64,000 nt of DNA from Planococcus shenhongbingii (GCF_030413635.1 NZ_CP129235.1:2542001-2606000); one strand, 5' to 3'. Shown: positions 50,504 to 60,585, counted from the first letter of the stretch. The notes: generated from the letters alone by a model not told the origin. Numbers and translations: made by a program.

Positions 50504-50541
50504 ACAAAAAAGGAAGGAACCTGGGCTCCTTCCTTTTTGTT
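50504..50541 (-). terminator. Terminator after khpA
   Basis: AAAAAGGAAGGA and TCCTTCCTTTTTT form a 12-bp stem with a short loop, followed by further T on the minus strand. Confidence 0.9.
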
Positions 50542-50773
50542 AATCCACAATATCTACGTAAGTCTTTTTCTTATGATAATTGCTTGCTGCTGAATACACG
50601 ATGGAACGGATGGCTTTCGCCACGCGCCCTTGTTTCCCGATCACTTTCCCTGTATCTTCTGAATGCACGGAAAGCTTGTAGACAATACGGCTTGCATTTT
50701 CGTCGATTTCGACTTTAACATCATCCGGATGATCAACCAGCGGTTTCACAATGGTTTCAATCAGCTGCTTCAT
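50540..50773 (-). CDS. khpA: KH-domain RNA-binding protein KhpA (YlqC)
   Basis: KhpA (77 residues) is a single KH domain with the GKQGR loop near residue 46 and the C-terminal KKTYVDIVD. In Streptococcus and others KhpA pairs with KhpB (Jag/EloR) and affects cell elongation and RNA binding. It directly follows rpsP with a 12-base gap. Confidence 0.95.
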   Translation of the reverse strand: MKQLIETIVKPLVDHPDDVKVEIDENASRIVYKLSVHSEDTGKVIGKQGRVAKAIRSIVYSAASNYHKKKTYVDIVD

Positions 50774-50785
50774 AAGAAAACTCCC

Positions 50786-51058
50786 TTACTTGCTTGATTT
50801 TTCGTTATGGAATTTCTCCATAATGCCATTTTTAGAAAACAAGTTGCGAACAGTGTCAGATGGTTTTGCACCATCATGAAGCCATTTCAACGCTAATTCT
50901 TCGTCGATTTTAACTTCAGCTGGAACTGTTAGCGGGTTGTAAGTACCTACTGTTTGGATTTGACGGCCGTCACGTGGAGCACGTGAGTCAGCTACTACGA
51001 TACGGTAAAAAGGAGATTTTTTTGCTCCCATACGTTTCAAACGAATTTTTACTGCCAT
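50786..51058 (-). CDS. rpsP: 30S ribosomal protein S16
   Basis: S16 (90 residues) starts [20 protein letters not shown] and has [20 protein letters not shown]. It is an early 30S assembly protein. ATG at 51058 with GGAGGTG upstream. It is preceded by a strong promoter and followed by khpA. Confidence 0.98.
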   Translation of the reverse strand: MAVKIRLKRMGAKKSPFYRIVVADSRAPRDGRQIQTVGTYNPLTVPAEVKIDEELALKWLHDGAKPSDTVRNLFSKNGIMEKFHNEKSSK

Positions 51059-51096
51059 TTCTTAAAGCACCTCCGAATAGTTTCACACAAGATATT

Positions 51097-51125
51097 ATAT
51101 TAGCAAGCTTTAAATAGTTTGTAAA
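51097..51125 (-). promoter_or_regulatory. rpsP: SigA-type promoter of rpsP-khpA
   Basis: TTTACA (51120-51125), 17 bases, then TAATAT (51097-51102) on the minus strand, in the gap after ffh. Confidence 0.75.
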
Positions 51126-51205
51126 GTATTTTTTCTTAACACCTTAAATTTTATTGAAAACTGTACTAAAAGTATGATTTTTACTTTGTAAAACAGCTAC
51201 AAAGG

Positions 51206-51236
51206 TAAGGGACATTGTGTGCCTGTCCCTGTATCT
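51206..51236. repeat. Small palindromic element between ffh and rpsP
   Basis: AGGGACA and TGTCCCT enclose a nine-base loop with GGCACACAA on the minus strand. There is no T-run, so it is not a standard terminator. Short elements with GGGACAGGCAC recur between genes of Bacilli from memory. Confidence 0.45.
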
Positions 51237-51328
51237 TTGAAAAGAAGACATGCATAAGCATTATTCGTCTCCCCTGTTCTACTTTGTATCTTTAATTAAC
51301 GAACAATTGATATTGTCCCTCATAAAGC

Positions 51329-52684
51329 TTATTTAAAAAGTGAGTCCAGTCCTGGCATCGACATTTTCTTTTTTCCTTTTTGGTTCATGCCGGACATTTG
51401 TTTCATCATTTTCTTCATGTCTTCGAATTGCTTCAAGAGACGGTTGACGTCTTGGATCGTTGTGCCAGATCCTTTAGCAATGCGTTTGCGGCGATTTGCG
51501 TTAATGATTTCAGGAGTGATTTTCTCTTGTTTTGTCATTGAACGAATAATCGCTTCTACTCGGCCCATCTGGCTTTCATCGACTTTCGCATTTTCAAGAC
51601 CTTTGATTTTATTCGCTCCTGGGAGCATTTTTAAAATTTCATCGAGCGGTCCCATCTGTTTCACTTGAGTCAGTTGATCCAGGAAATCGTCAAACGTGAA
51701 AGAAGAAGTTCTGAACTTCTCTTCCAGTTCTTTTGCTTTTTCTTCATCGACATTCGACTGCGCCTTTTCAATCAATGACAGCATATCGCCCATGCCGAGA
51801 ATTCGGGAAGCCATGCGTTCTGGGTAGAAAGCTTCCAGCGCATCCATTTTTTCGCCCATCCCGACAAATTTAATCGGCTTGTCAGTCACTGAACGGATTG
51901 AAAGTGCAGCACCGCCTCGTGTGTCTCCATCAAGCTTCGTTAAAACGACGCCTGTGATGCCCAGCGCTTCATTGAAGCTTTGAGCCACGTTGACTGCATC
52001 CTGCCCTGTCATCGCATCAACTACCAGGAAAATTTCATCCGGTTCTTTTAATGCGCGAATGTCTTTCAGTTCCTGCATGAGATTTTCATCGACGTGCAGA
52101 CGCCCGGCCGTATCAATCAGAACCGTATCCATATGTTCCTGCCTTGCATATTCAATTGCCTGGCGCGCTATTTCCACAGGGGAAATATCTGTTCCTTTCG
52201 AAAATACCGGAAGGGACAATTGCTTGCCGATTGTTTCAAGCTGCTGAATGGCGGCCGGACGGTAAACGTCCGCTGCTACCATTAGCGGCTTGCGGTTGTG
52301 TTTTTTGCGCAGCAAGCTTGCCAGTTTCCCGGTAGTGGTCGTTTTACCTGCACCCTGTAAGCCGACCATCATAATGACGGTCGGCTGTTTTGTAGAAAAT
52401 TCTATTTTGCTTTGTTCGCCGCCCATTAATGACGTCAGTTCATCTTTAACAATTTTCACGACTTGCTGGCCTGGCGTCAAGCTTTGCATAACATCTTGGC
52501 CGATTGCGCGCTCACTTACTTTTTTAACAAATTCTTTTACTACTTTTAAATTGACATCCGCTTCGATTAAAGCAAAGCGGACTTCACGCATCATCTCTTT
52601 GACGTCTGCTTCGGACACTTTACCTTTGCCTTTAATCTTTTGGATGGTCCCTTGCAGGCGTTCGGATAATCCTTCAAATGCCAT
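51329..52684 (-). CDS. ffh: Signal recognition particle protein Ffh
   Basis: Ffh (451 residues) binds signal sequences as they leave the ribosome and, with 4.5S/6S-like RNA and FtsY, targets proteins to the membrane. The NG GTPase has GLQGAGKTTTTGKL (about 107), DTAGRLH and TKLDGDTRGG. The Met-rich M domain occupies the last 120 residues (MKKMMKQMSGM). ATG at 52684 with GGAGG upstream. It follows ylxM by 12 bases. Confidence 0.98.
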   Translation of the reverse strand: MAFEGLSERLQGTIQKIKGKGKVSEADVKEMMREVRFALIEADVNLKVVKEFVKKVSERAIGQDVMQSLTPGQQVVKIVKDELTSLMGGEQSKIEFSTKQPTVIMMVGLQGAGKTTTTGKLASLLRKKHNRKPLMVAADVYRPAAIQQLETIGKQLSLPVFSKGTDISPVEIARQAIEYARQEHMDTVLIDTAGRLHVDENLMQELKDIRALKEPDEIFLVVDAMTGQDAVNVAQSFNEALGITGVVLTKLDGDTRGGAALSIRSVTDKPIKFVGMGEKMDALEAFYPERMASRILGMGDMLSLIEKAQSNVDEEKAKELEEKFRTSSFTFDDFLDQLTQVKQMGPLDEILKMLPGANKIKGLENAKVDESQMGRVEAIIRSMTKQEKITPEIINANRRKRIAKGSGTTIQDVNRLLKQFEDMKKMMKQMSGMNQKGKKKMSMPGLDSLFK

Positions 52685-52696
52685 AGTTTCCGCCTC

Positions 52697-53023
52697 CTAA
52701 TCCCATTCTTTCAGCTGTTTGATCAATTCTCGTACCCGCTCTTCTGTGAAAGGCTGTTTTTCAAACGATGAAACCAATTGCTGCCGTTTTTGAAATTTCT
52801 CAAAAAGCTGCAGTTTTGCTTCGTATTCTTCGAGCATAGCTTCCGTGCGGCGGATATTATCATAGACCGCTTGGCGTGTAATATTATATTCTTCAGCAAT
52901 TTCACCTAAGGAATGATCATCTAAATAATACAGCATCATGTAACTGCGCTGTTTAGGCGTCAGCAATTCCTGATAGAAATCAAACAAATAGTTCATGCGT
53001 GTTGTTTTTTCTAACCCCATCAT
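52697..53023 (-). CDS. ylxM: YlxM, SRP-associated helix-turn-helix protein
   Basis: YlxM (108 residues) has a sigma-70 region 4-like helix-turn-helix: [20 protein letters not shown], then [18 protein letters not shown]. It is conserved next to ffh in Firmicutes and Mollicutes and is reported to interact with the SRP. Two adjacent ATG codons (53023 and 53020) both fit GGGGGTGA upstream. Confidence 0.93.
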   Translation of the reverse strand: MMGLEKTTRMNYLFDFYQELLTPKQRSYMMLYYLDDHSLGEIAEEYNITRQAVYDNIRRTEAMLEEYEAKLQLFEKFQKRQQLVSSFEKQPFTEERVRELIKQLKEWD

Positions 53024-53053
53024 CGCTGTTCACCCCCACTGACTCTCCTGATT

Positions 53054-53082
53054 AGGATACTGAAAACGCATGGAAGCGTCAA
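53054..53082 (-). promoter_or_regulatory. ylxM: Probable promoter of ylxM-ffh
   Basis: TTGACG (53077-53082), 17 bases, then TATCCT (53054-53059) on the minus strand, in the short gap after ftsY. The spacer contains a small ACGC/GCGT hairpin. Confidence 0.55.
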
Positions 53083-53088
53083 GTAATT

Positions 53089-54105
53089 TTACTTGTCTGC
53101 TTCTGCGTTTTCCATTTCTTCTTCCATATCCAGTCCTTCTGCAAATAATCCATAGACATATTTCTGAGGATCAAACGGCTGCAAATCGTCCATTTGCTCA
53201 CCAAGCCCGACAAACTTCACCGGAATATTCAATTTGCTTCGGATCGCCAAAACGATTCCGCCTTTTGCGGTGCCGTCCAATTTGGTTAATACAATTCCCG
53301 TCACATCTGTCGCTTCTTTAAACATCTGTGCTTGTACCAAAGCATTCTGACCTGTGGTCGCATCAAGAGCCAGCAGCACTTCATGCGGCGCTCCAGGAAT
53401 TTCCCGAGAAATGACACGATATACTTTCTCCAGTTCGTTCATCAGATTGACTTTGTTTTGCAGCCTGCCAGCTGTATCACAAATCAGCACATCTACTCCA
53501 CGTGACTTCGCTGCACGCACTGCATCATACATGACCGCTGCTGGGTCGGATCCTTCGCTTTGCTTGATGACATCCACGCCGACACGCTGGCCCCAAATAT
53601 CCAATTGTTCGATGGCTCCTGCACGGAAAGTATCTCCGGCAGCCAATAAAACTGACTTTCCTTCGTTTTTCAACCGGTGCGCCAATTTAGCGATAGTCGT
53701 TGTTTTACCCACACCGTTTACGCCGACAAACAAAATAACAGTCAACTCATCCGAAAATTTCAATTCATTGATTTCTTCTTCACCGGCTTGATAAATCTCT
53801 ACCAGTTTTTCAGATATAACAGATTGGACAGAAGAAGTATCTTTGACATTTTGCCGCTGGACCTCGTAACGCAGCTGATCCATCAATTCCATAACCGTTT
53901 CAAAACCAACATCCGCTTGAAGCAGGATTTCTTCCAGTTCTTCAAAGAAATCTTCATCTACTTTCCGGTATTTTGCTACTAAATCATTAATTTTTGAAGT
54001 AAAGCCGGTACGCGTTTTGGTTAAACCTTCTTTATATTTCTCGGTTGACTCTTCAGCCTCCGCGTTTCCTGCAAATTTATCTTTCAACTTTTTAAAGAAA
54101 CTCAC
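53089..54105 (-). CDS. ftsY: Signal recognition particle receptor FtsY
   Basis: FtsY (338 residues) is the membrane-bound GTPase that docks SRP-ribosome complexes. A short charged N-terminal region leads to the NG domain with GVNGVGKTTTIAKLA (about 130-145), DTAGRLQNKVNLM and TKLDGTAKGG. It starts with GTG at 54105 behind AAGGAG. It follows smc by 15 bases. Confidence 0.97.
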   Translation of the reverse strand: MSFFKKLKDKFAGNAEAEESTEKYKEGLTKTRTGFTSKINDLVAKYRKVDEDFFEELEEILLQADVGFETVMELMDQLRYEVQRQNVKDTSSVQSVISEKLVEIYQAGEEEINELKFSDELTVILFVGVNGVGKTTTIAKLAHRLKNEGKSVLLAAGDTFRAGAIEQLDIWGQRVGVDVIKQSEGSDPAAVMYDAVRAAKSRGVDVLICDTAGRLQNKVNLMNELEKVYRVISREIPGAPHEVLLALDATTGQNALVQAQMFKEATDVTGIVLTKLDGTAKGGIVLAIRSKLNIPVKFVGLGEQMDDLQPFDPQKYVYGLFAEGLDMEEEMENAEADK

Positions 54106-54120
54106 GTGACCACTCCTTTT

Positions 54121-57100
54121 TTATATTTCTTCCTGCAGTTTAACAGAAACGAGTTTTGAAATCCCGGATTCCTGCATCGTGATTCCATACAGTACATCGG
54201 CGCCTTCCATTGTGCCTTTGCGATGCGTTATGACGATGAATTGTGTATCCTCACTGAATCTTTTCAAGTACTGGCTGTAACGAACAACATTCGACTCATC
54301 GAGTGCAGCTTCTACTTCATCGAGCACACAGAACGGCACCGGACGGACCTTCAAAATCGCAAATAATAAAGCAATCGCTGTAAGAGCGCGTTCTCCGCCA
54401 GACAGCAAACTTAGATTTTGCAATTTCTTGCCGGGCGGCTGGGCGATGATTTCAATGCCTGTCAGCAATAAATCTTCAGGGGTTGTCAACACAAGATCGG
54501 CTGCCCCGCCCCCGAACAACTCCTTGAAAGCCCGTTGAAATTGGATGCGAATGGCATGGAACGTGTCATCAAAGCGGCTCGTCATTTCTTCATCCATTTC
54601 CCGGATGACGGTCCGCAATGTTTCTTTCGCTTCGTTCAAGTCATTGCGCTGTTCTGCCAAGAAGCTGTGGCGTTCCGAAACATGTTCAAATTCTTCGATC
54701 GCCCCTATGTTTACAGGCCCTAATTCTTCAATCGACTGTTTCAGCAGTTTCACTTTTTTGCGTACTGCAATTTCTTCCTCAGCCAATTCATACTCTTTTG
54801 CTTTTTCCAATGTCATATGGTAGTTGCTTTCGAGCTGGACAAGGAAGCTTTGAATCTGCACTTCAATTCGTGTAGATTTCACTTCACAAATGCGGATTGC
54901 CTCTACGTAACCTTTATAAATACGCTGCATTTCCTTCAGTTGTTCTTCTAATGCGTTCATTTCATCTTGTTTGCTGCTACGCTCTTCTCTCAGTTTCTGG
55001 ATGTTTTGTTGCGCTGTCTGTTTTTTCTCAGTCCATGTGAAAATTTCTTGAAGAATTTCGTCATCAGAGTAAACTTTTGTGGCTTCTTCTGACTGAATCC
55101 ATTCAAGCTCTTTTTGATTCTCTTCTAATTTCCGGTCACTTTTCAGCTTCCGTTCGAGAAGCTCCGATTCGCTGCGGATCAATTGCGCCACTCTTTCTTT
55201 CATTACGGCCATTTGGGATTTGTGGTCGGCCAGCTTGGCAAGAACCAAATCACGGGCAGACTCGTTTTGTTGTTTAAATTGAGTCAAATCATCGATTTGT
55301 CTGGAAATGGCGGTAAGTTCTCCGCCAATCTCTTCTAGCCTTGTTGCCGCCGATTCTTTTCTCAAGACGACAGAAGACAAATCAAAGTCCCTATTTTTTC
55401 GTTCGGCTTGGAAAAGCTGGAACCGATCTTTGGTCGTTTTCAATACCGCTTCTATTTCTCTCAAAGTCATGGCACGTTCTGATTCCAAATCACGGTATTT
55501 CTCACCTTCTGAACGCAGATTGTTCACTCGCTGTTCAGTGGCATGCACTTCGGCTTGCTCTTTTCTCACCGTTTTTTCAGCATGCACAATCGTTTCAGCA
55601 AGTTCTCTTGATTGTACAATCAGCTGTTCCAGTTCGGCTTTCCGTGTGAAGAAAGAAGCTTGGGATTTACTCGCTCCTCCTGTCATCGAGCCGCCAGCAT
55701 TGACTACATCCCCTTCTAAAGTAACAACCCGGTACCGGTTCATTGTCATTTTGGATAAAGCAGATGCACCTTTTAAGTCAGAAGCTACGATGACATTGCC
55801 CAACAGATTTTCAATGATCATTCCATATTCAGCATCATAGCCAACTAGCTCAAAAGCCATTTTTACAAAAGATGGATGGTTTTCGATAGAGGCGATGGTT
55901 TGTGCCGGAATCTTTCTTGACTTCATCACAGTCATTGGCAAAAATGTCGAACGCCCCGCGCGTTTTTTACGTAAAAATTCAATCGCTTCGCGCGCATGCT
56001 GTTCTGTCTCCGTAACAATATGCTGGCTGGAAGCGCCCAAGGCCGTTTCAATGGCTTTTGCATAATCCTGGTCTACTTGGACAATTTCAGCCACTGCACC
56101 GACAATTCCATCGAGCTGACCTTTTTGACGCGCTACCAGGACTTCACGCACCCCTTGGAAAAATCCCGAAAAATCAGCTTCCAATTCCTGCAAGGTTTCA
56201 ATGCGGGAGCTTAATTGTTTCTGCGATTGGTAGGCTTGGAAAAGCATCGATTGTTTTTTCTCAAATGCCTCTTTCCTGTCACGGAAATCCGTTTCTGTTT
56301 CTTTATATTGTGTGCGCTTATCTTCAAGCAGTTTTTTTATTTCCACCATTTTCTTCTCGGCTGCTGCTTTTTCCTGTTCCAGTTTAGTAATCTCAGACGT
56401 AAAATCTGCTTGCTGGACTGCAATCCGGCTTGTGGATTCGGATAATTGCTGTTCTTGCAAGTCGATATTTTTCAACTCATTTTTGACTGTAGCCTGTTCA
56501 TTCATCAAATCAATATAAGTCGATTTATGGGATTCTATATCGTTGTCGATATCTGCTGGAGTCCGGTTTAACTGTTCTTCAAGAAGTTTGATGGTTTGGC
56601 GGATGGATAGTTGTTCGGCTTTTTGCTCTTCCAGCAATGCCAGTTGTTCGGTATGCTTTTTTTGAAGATCATCATTTTCCGCTTTTTCAGCTTTCAGTGC
56701 TTCCTGCAGCTGCTGCGCCTGCCGGGTGGCGTTATTCTTTTTCTCCGACATTAATAATTTGCGGCCTTCCCATTTTTCGCTTTCACTGCTGGCTTCTACT
56801 AAATTGTTTTGGGATTTCTCGATTTGGCTGTCCAGTTTAGAGAGCGCGGAACGGATGGCACTTACCGCCTTTTCTTTGTTTTCAATTTCAGCTGCAAGCT
56901 GGCTTTCCTTTTCTCCGTGCGCCCGTGTTTCTGAAGACAATCCAGCAAGTTCTTGCTCCAATTGTGTAAGGTCAAATGCTAATAATGCGATGTCGGCATC
57001 CTTTAGCTGTTCATTCATATCTATATAATCGCGGGCTGCAGACGCCTGGATTTGAAGCGGTTCCATACGGCCATCCAGTTCATGCAGAATATCCAGCACC

Positions 57101-57669
57101 CGGTTTAAGTTTTCATCTGTTTCATTCAATTTCACTTCAGCTTTTTTCTTGCGCTGTTTGTATTTCAATACACCAGCAGCTTCTTCAAAAATCGAACGCC
57201 GCTCGTCTGCTTTGCTGTTTAATATTTCATCTACACGGCCTTGCGAAATAATGGAAAATGCTTCTTTTCCAAGACCCGAATCCATGAACAGGTCGGTGAT
57301 GTCTTTTAAGCGGCAATTTTGCTTATTTAATAAATAAGCACTTTCACCACTTCGAAAAACCCTCCTCGTTACGCTGATTTCGCTGTAATCGAGAGGGACC
57401 CGTCCATCTGTATTGTCTAAAATTAAAGTTACTTCCGCAAAATTCAGCGGTTTTCTGGAATCGCTGCCGGAAAAAATGACATCTTCCATTTTTGCTCCAC
57501 GCAGTGATTTCGCTGACTGCTCCCCGAGTACCCAGCGGATGGCATCCGTGATGTTGCTTTTGCCGCTTCCGTTTGGTCCGACTACAGCTGTTACCCCCGG
57601 CACAAAGTCAATGCCGATGCGATCAGCAAATGACTTAAATCCCATGACTTCTAATCTTTTCAAAAACAT
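54121..57669 (-). CDS. smc: Chromosome condensation and segregation protein SMC
   Basis: SMC (1182 residues) forms ring dimers that compact and separate sister chromosomes with ScpA and ScpB. The N-terminal Walker A is GPNGSGKSNITDAI. Two long coiled coils flank the hinge (about 500-650, including GFFQGVREVL and LEGDVVNAGGSMTGGA). The C-terminal head has LSGGERALTAIALLF and FCVLDEVEAALD. Normal length. ATG at 57669 with GGAGGA upstream; three bases separate it from the rnc stop. Confidence 0.98.
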   Translation of the reverse strand: MFLKRLEVMGFKSFADRIGIDFVPGVTAVVGPNGSGKSNITDAIRWVLGEQSAKSLRGAKMEDVIFSGSDSRKPLNFAEVTLILDNTDGRVPLDYSEISVTRRVFRSGESAYLLNKQNCRLKDITDLFMDSGLGKEAFSIISQGRVDEILNSKADERRSIFEEAAGVLKYKQRKKKAEVKLNETDENLNRVLDILHELDGRMEPLQIQASAARDYIDMNEQLKDADIALLAFDLTQLEQELAGLSSETRAHGEKESQLAAEIENKEKAVSAIRSALSKLDSQIEKSQNNLVEASSESEKWEGRKLLMSEKKNNATRQAQQLQEALKAEKAENDDLQKKHTEQLALLEEQKAEQLSIRQTIKLLEEQLNRTPADIDNDIESHKSTYIDLMNEQATVKNELKNIDLQEQQLSESTSRIAVQQADFTSEITKLEQEKAAAEKKMVEIKKLLEDKRTQYKETETDFRDRKEAFEKKQSMLFQAYQSQKQLSSRIETLQELEADFSGFFQGVREVLVARQKGQLDGIVGAVAEIVQVDQDYAKAIETALGASSQHIVTETEQHAREAIEFLRKKRAGRSTFLPMTVMKSRKIPAQTIASIENHPSFVKMAFELVGYDAEYGMIIENLLGNVIVASDLKGASALSKMTMNRYRVVTLEGDVVNAGGSMTGGASKSQASFFTRKAELEQLIVQSRELAETIVHAEKTVRKEQAEVHATEQRVNNLRSEGEKYRDLESERAMTLREIEAVLKTTKDRFQLFQAERKNRDFDLSSVVLRKESAATRLEEIGGELTAISRQIDDLTQFKQQNESARDLVLAKLADHKSQMAVMKERVAQLIRSESELLERKLKSDRKLEENQKELEWIQSEEATKVYSDDEILQEIFTWTEKKQTAQQNIQKLREERSSKQDEMNALEEQLKEMQRIYKGYVEAIRICEVKSTRIEVQIQSFLVQLESNYHMTLEKAKEYELAEEEIAVRKKVKLLKQSIEELGPVNIGAIEEFEHVSERHSFLAEQRNDLNEAKETLRTVIREMDEEMTSRFDDTFHAIRIQFQRAFKELFGGGAADLVLTTPEDLLLTGIEIIAQPPGKKLQNLSLLSGGERALTAIALLFAILKVRPVPFCVLDEVEAALDESNVVRYSQYLKRFSEDTQFIVITHRKGTMEGADVLYGITMQESGISKLVSVKLQEEI

Positions 57670-57672
57670 TTT

Positions 57673-58428
57673 CTAATCCTCCATTGCTTCTTGCAATTTA
57701 CGGATGGCCAGCTGAGCGGCTTGTTGTTCAGCTTCTTTTTTAGACCGGCCATTTCCAACGCCCAGTTCTTGTTCAGCCAGCGATACCCGTGTGACAAAAA
57801 CCCGGCTGTGCGCTGGTCCTTTTTCATCGATAATTTCATAAGTCAACGCACCATTATTTTTTTGCTGCACCAATTCCTGCAATTGGCTTTTATAATCCAT
57901 CACATGCGAAAAAGCACCGGTTCCCACTTTTGGAAATAATACAACTTCCAAAAATGCTACGACAGGTTCTAAGCCTTGATCTAAAAACAAAGCTCCAACA
58001 AACGATTCAAAGACGTCTGCCAAAAGTGCTGGCCGCGTCCGTCCGCCAGTCAGTTCTTCTCCTTTGCCAAGCAGGATATACTTGCCAAAATTCAACTCAT
58101 TGGCGAAAAGAACCAGAGATGGTTCACAGACAATCGCTGCACGCAATTTTGTTAGTTCCCCTTCGCTTATTTCAGGATACTCTGTATATAAAAAGTGGGA
58201 GACCGACAATTCCAAAACAGCATCCCCTAAAAATTCAAGGCGTTCGTTGTCCAAATATTGTCTTCTTCGATGCTCATTCACATAAGATGAATGGGTGAAT
58301 GCTTGATAAAGCAAAGCAGGTTGTTTGAATTCGATCTGGAGCTCTTTTTGCAATTGTTCAAAAGCCAGTTTGGTACTTTCTTTGATTGAACCAGGCTTTT
58401 GCTGGTTTAGTTTCTTTTTCATTGCCAT
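57673..58428 (-). CDS. rnc: Ribonuclease III
   Basis: RNase III (251 residues) cuts double-stranded RNA in rRNA precursors and in some mRNAs and toxin/antisense pairs. The signature [14 protein letters not shown] is at about 61-74, and a dsRNA-binding domain ends the protein (about 178-248). I chose ATG at 58428 ([10 protein letters not shown]) with GGAAGG upstream; starts further up would translate through the intergenic hairpins. It is separated from acpP by a terminator and a second inverted repeat. Confidence 0.96.
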   Translation of the reverse strand: MAMKKKLNQQKPGSIKESTKLAFEQLQKELQIEFKQPALLYQAFTHSSYVNEHRRRQYLDNERLEFLGDAVLELSVSHFLYTEYPEISEGELTKLRAAIVCEPSLVLFANELNFGKYILLGKGEELTGGRTRPALLADVFESFVGALFLDQGLEPVVAFLEVVLFPKVGTGAFSHVMDYKSQLQELVQQKNNGALTYEIIDEKGPAHSRVFVTRVSLAEQELGVGNGRSKKEAEQQAAQLAIRKLQEAMED

Positions 58429-58489
58429 TTGTAATCTGCCTTCCTTTGACGTTCTTCCTTTGATTTTACCTTTTTTCGCATGATAGTGC

Positions 58490-58541
58490 AAAAAGAGAAT
58501 TGGCGCACAGCCGCTTTGGATAAGCAGTTGCACGCCAATTT
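58490..58541 (-). terminator. Terminator between acpP and rnc
   Basis: AATTGGCG (58533-58540 side) pairs with CGCCAATT (58498-58505), with additional inner pairs, and is followed by CTTTTTG on the minus strand. The lipid operon would end here apart from readthrough into rnc. Confidence 0.8.
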
Positions 58542-58564
58542 CTAATGTTAAAGGTTCATTTTGA

Positions 58565-58622
58565 ACGGAAACGGCCAGATTCTCGGGTCATAAACCTGTC
58601 GAAAGGGAACGGCCGTTTCTGC
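58565..58622 (-). promoter_or_regulatory. Inverted repeat right after acpP, possible RNase III processing site
   Basis: GAAACGGCC and GGCCGTTTC are perfect complements about 35 bases apart and extend to AGAAACGGCC/GGCCGTTTCC with a mismatch. The loop can fold further (TCG/CGA, GGT/ACC). No T-run follows directly. It lies between the acpP stop and the acpP terminator, in the acpP-rnc transcript. Confidence 0.45.
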
Positions 58623-58629
58623 TTTTCAA

Positions 58630-58866
58630 TTAAGCTTGTTTCTTTTCAATATACGTTACCGCGTCGCCTACTGTAGCCATGCCTTCAGCGTCTTCGTCGG
58701 AAATTTCCATATCGAATTCGTCTTCAAGTTCCATAACCAATTCAACTACGTCTAATGAATCCGCACCTAGGTCGCCTGTGAATGAAGCTTCAAGCTTCAC
58801 TTCGTTCTCTTCTACACCTAGACGATCTACGATTACTTTTGTTACTCGCTCTAATACTGTTGCCAA
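58630..58866 (-). CDS. acpP: Acyl carrier protein
   Basis: ACP (78 residues) carries growing acyl chains on a phosphopantetheine attached to the Ser of [16 protein letters not shown] (Ser37). It is strongly acidic. I chose the TTG at 58866 ([14 protein letters not shown]), six bases after GGAGGTG; a GTG three codons upstream overlaps that site. It ends the FapR-regulated operon. Confidence 0.96.
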   Translation of the reverse strand: MATVLERVTKVIVDRLGVEENEVKLEASFTGDLGADSLDVVELVMELEDEFDMEISDEDAEGMATVGDAVTYIEKKQA

Positions 58867-58906
58867 TGTCGTCACCTCCCCTCAAATCAGTATACAAAAT
58901 TTTTGC

Positions 58907-59653
58907 TTACATGACCATTCCACCATCAAGATGAAGCGTTTGGCCGGTCATATAAGAAGATTCGTCCGAAGCCAAAAACAGGACTGCTTTCGCAACTTCT
59001 TCGGCTTCCCCGAAACGTCCTAGAGGGATTTGGGAGAGCATTGTTTTTTGGATATCTTCATTCAACTTATCTGTCATGTCTGTAGTAATGAAGCCCGGAG
59101 CGACAGCATTCGCTGTAATTCCCCGGCTTGCGAGCTCACGTGCAGTGGTTTTTGTTAATCCGATGACGCCTGCTTTTGCAGCTACATAGTTTGCCTGCCC
59201 CGCATTGCCCATAACGCCTACGATCGAAGAAATATTAACGATGCGGCCCGAGCGCTGCTTCATCATTTGGCGGGTTACCGCTTTGGTACAGATAAAGACA
59301 CCTTTTAGATTGGTGTTAATGACATCATCCCACTCATCGTCTTTCATGCGCATCATTAAATTATCCCGTGTAATGCCGGCATTATTAATCAATATATCAA
59401 TTGAACCAAATTGGCTCATTGTTTCATCGATCATTGCTTTTACTGCTTCCGAATCAGAGACATTAGCTTTTACTGCAATAGCTTCTCCGCCATTTGCCTG
59501 GATTTCAGCTGCCACTGCTTCCGCTTTTTCCTGGCTCCCACTGTAATTAACGACAATTTTAGCTCCTGCCTTTGCCAGTTTGCGGGCAATTTCCGCTCCT
59601 ATGCCGCGTGAAGCTCCTGTTACGATTGCTGTTTTCCCTGTTAAATTGGTCAT
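58907..59653 (-). CDS. fabG: 3-oxoacyl-ACP reductase FabG
   Basis: FabG (248 residues) reduces beta-ketoacyl-ACP with NADPH in each round of fatty acid elongation. The Rossmann motif TGASRGIG (about 13-20), NNAG and the catalytic Ser-Tyr-Lys set (ISSIVG, then YVAAKAG) are intact. ATG overlaps the fabD stop (ATGA). Confidence 0.97.
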   Translation of the reverse strand: MTNLTGKTAIVTGASRGIGAEIARKLAKAGAKIVVNYSGSQEKAEAVAAEIQANGGEAIAVKANVSDSEAVKAMIDETMSQFGSIDILINNAGITRDNLMMRMKDDEWDDVINTNLKGVFICTKAVTRQMMKQRSGRIVNISSIVGVMGNAGQANYVAAKAGVIGLTKTTARELASRGITANAVAPGFITTDMTDKLNEDIQKTMLSQIPLGRFGEAEEVAKAVLFLASDESSYMTGQTLHLDGGMVM

Positions 59654-60585
59654 TTAGACAGCTCCTCTACCGCTTTTTCAAATGATTCCATATCGTAAAC
59701 CGGCAGTGTCTGGACTGAGCGATCGATTTTTTTCACAAGTCCGCTCAGCACTTTGCCAGGTCCGACTTCTACGAATACCGTAACGCCAAGGTCAATCATT
59801 TCGCGGACCGATTGCTCCCATAGCACTGGTGAATACAATTGGCGCACCAATAATTCCTGGAACTGTGAAGCATGCGTTTCACTTTTCGCCGTGACGTTCG
59901 TGATAACCGGAATGGCCGCATCTCTCAAAAAAGCATCGCTTAAAACCTTTGATAAAGCTTGAGATGCCGGACGCATCAATTCCGAATGGAAAGGCCCGCT
60001 GACATCAAGAGGAATAGCCCGTTTAGCGCCACGCTCTTTAGCAATGATGCATGCATGCTCTACACCAGCCTTAGTTCCAGAAATAACGATCTGTCCTGGG
60101 CAATTCAAGTTTGCAAGCTGGACTACACCCGTTGAATCAGTTACTTCATTGGTCACTTTTTTTAGTTCTTCGCTGTCCATACCAAGTATCGCCGCCATAG
60201 CGCCTTCTCCAGCTGGAACAGCATCATTCATAAATAACCCGCGTTTATGGACAATATCGACCGCTTTTTCGAAAGGCAAAACACTTGAAGCAACAAGTGC
60301 GCTATATTCGCCTAAACTGTGGCCAGCCGTAAAGTCCGGCACAATTCCTGCACGGTTCAGCCTTTCAGTAATCATTGCGCTGACCGTTAATAATGCCGGT
60401 TGTGCATGGTATGTAAGTGTTAAGTTTTCTTGAGGTCCTTCAAGCATCAGTTCTGCTAATTTTACGCCAAGCGCTTCGTCTGCATCTGTGAAAAATTGGC
60501 GGCTTTTGTCATCAGTAAGAAAGCTTTCGCCCATGCCGATTGTTTGGGAGCCTTGTCCTGGATAGATAAATGCAATTTTAGTCAT
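59650..60585 (-). CDS. fabD: Malonyl-CoA:ACP transacylase
   Basis: FabD (311 residues) moves malonyl from CoA to ACP, the entry step of elongation. The nucleophile Ser90 lies in [16 protein letters not shown] near the N-terminus and the later GPFHSELM with the catalytic His are present. Its ATG lies inside the 3' end of plsX (8-base overlap), so translation is coupled. Confidence 0.97.
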   Translation of the reverse strand: MTKIAFIYPGQGSQTIGMGESFLTDDKSRQFFTDADEALGVKLAELMLEGPQENLTLTYHAQPALLTVSAMITERLNRAGIVPDFTAGHSLGEYSALVASSVLPFEKAVDIVHKRGLFMNDAVPAGEGAMAAILGMDSEELKKVTNEVTDSTGVVQLANLNCPGQIVISGTKAGVEHACIIAKERGAKRAIPLDVSGPFHSELMRPASQALSKVLSDAFLRDAAIPVITNVTAKSETHASQFQELLVRQLYSPVLWEQSVREMIDLGVTVFVEVGPGKVLSGLVKKIDRSVQTLPVYDMESFEKAVEELSK

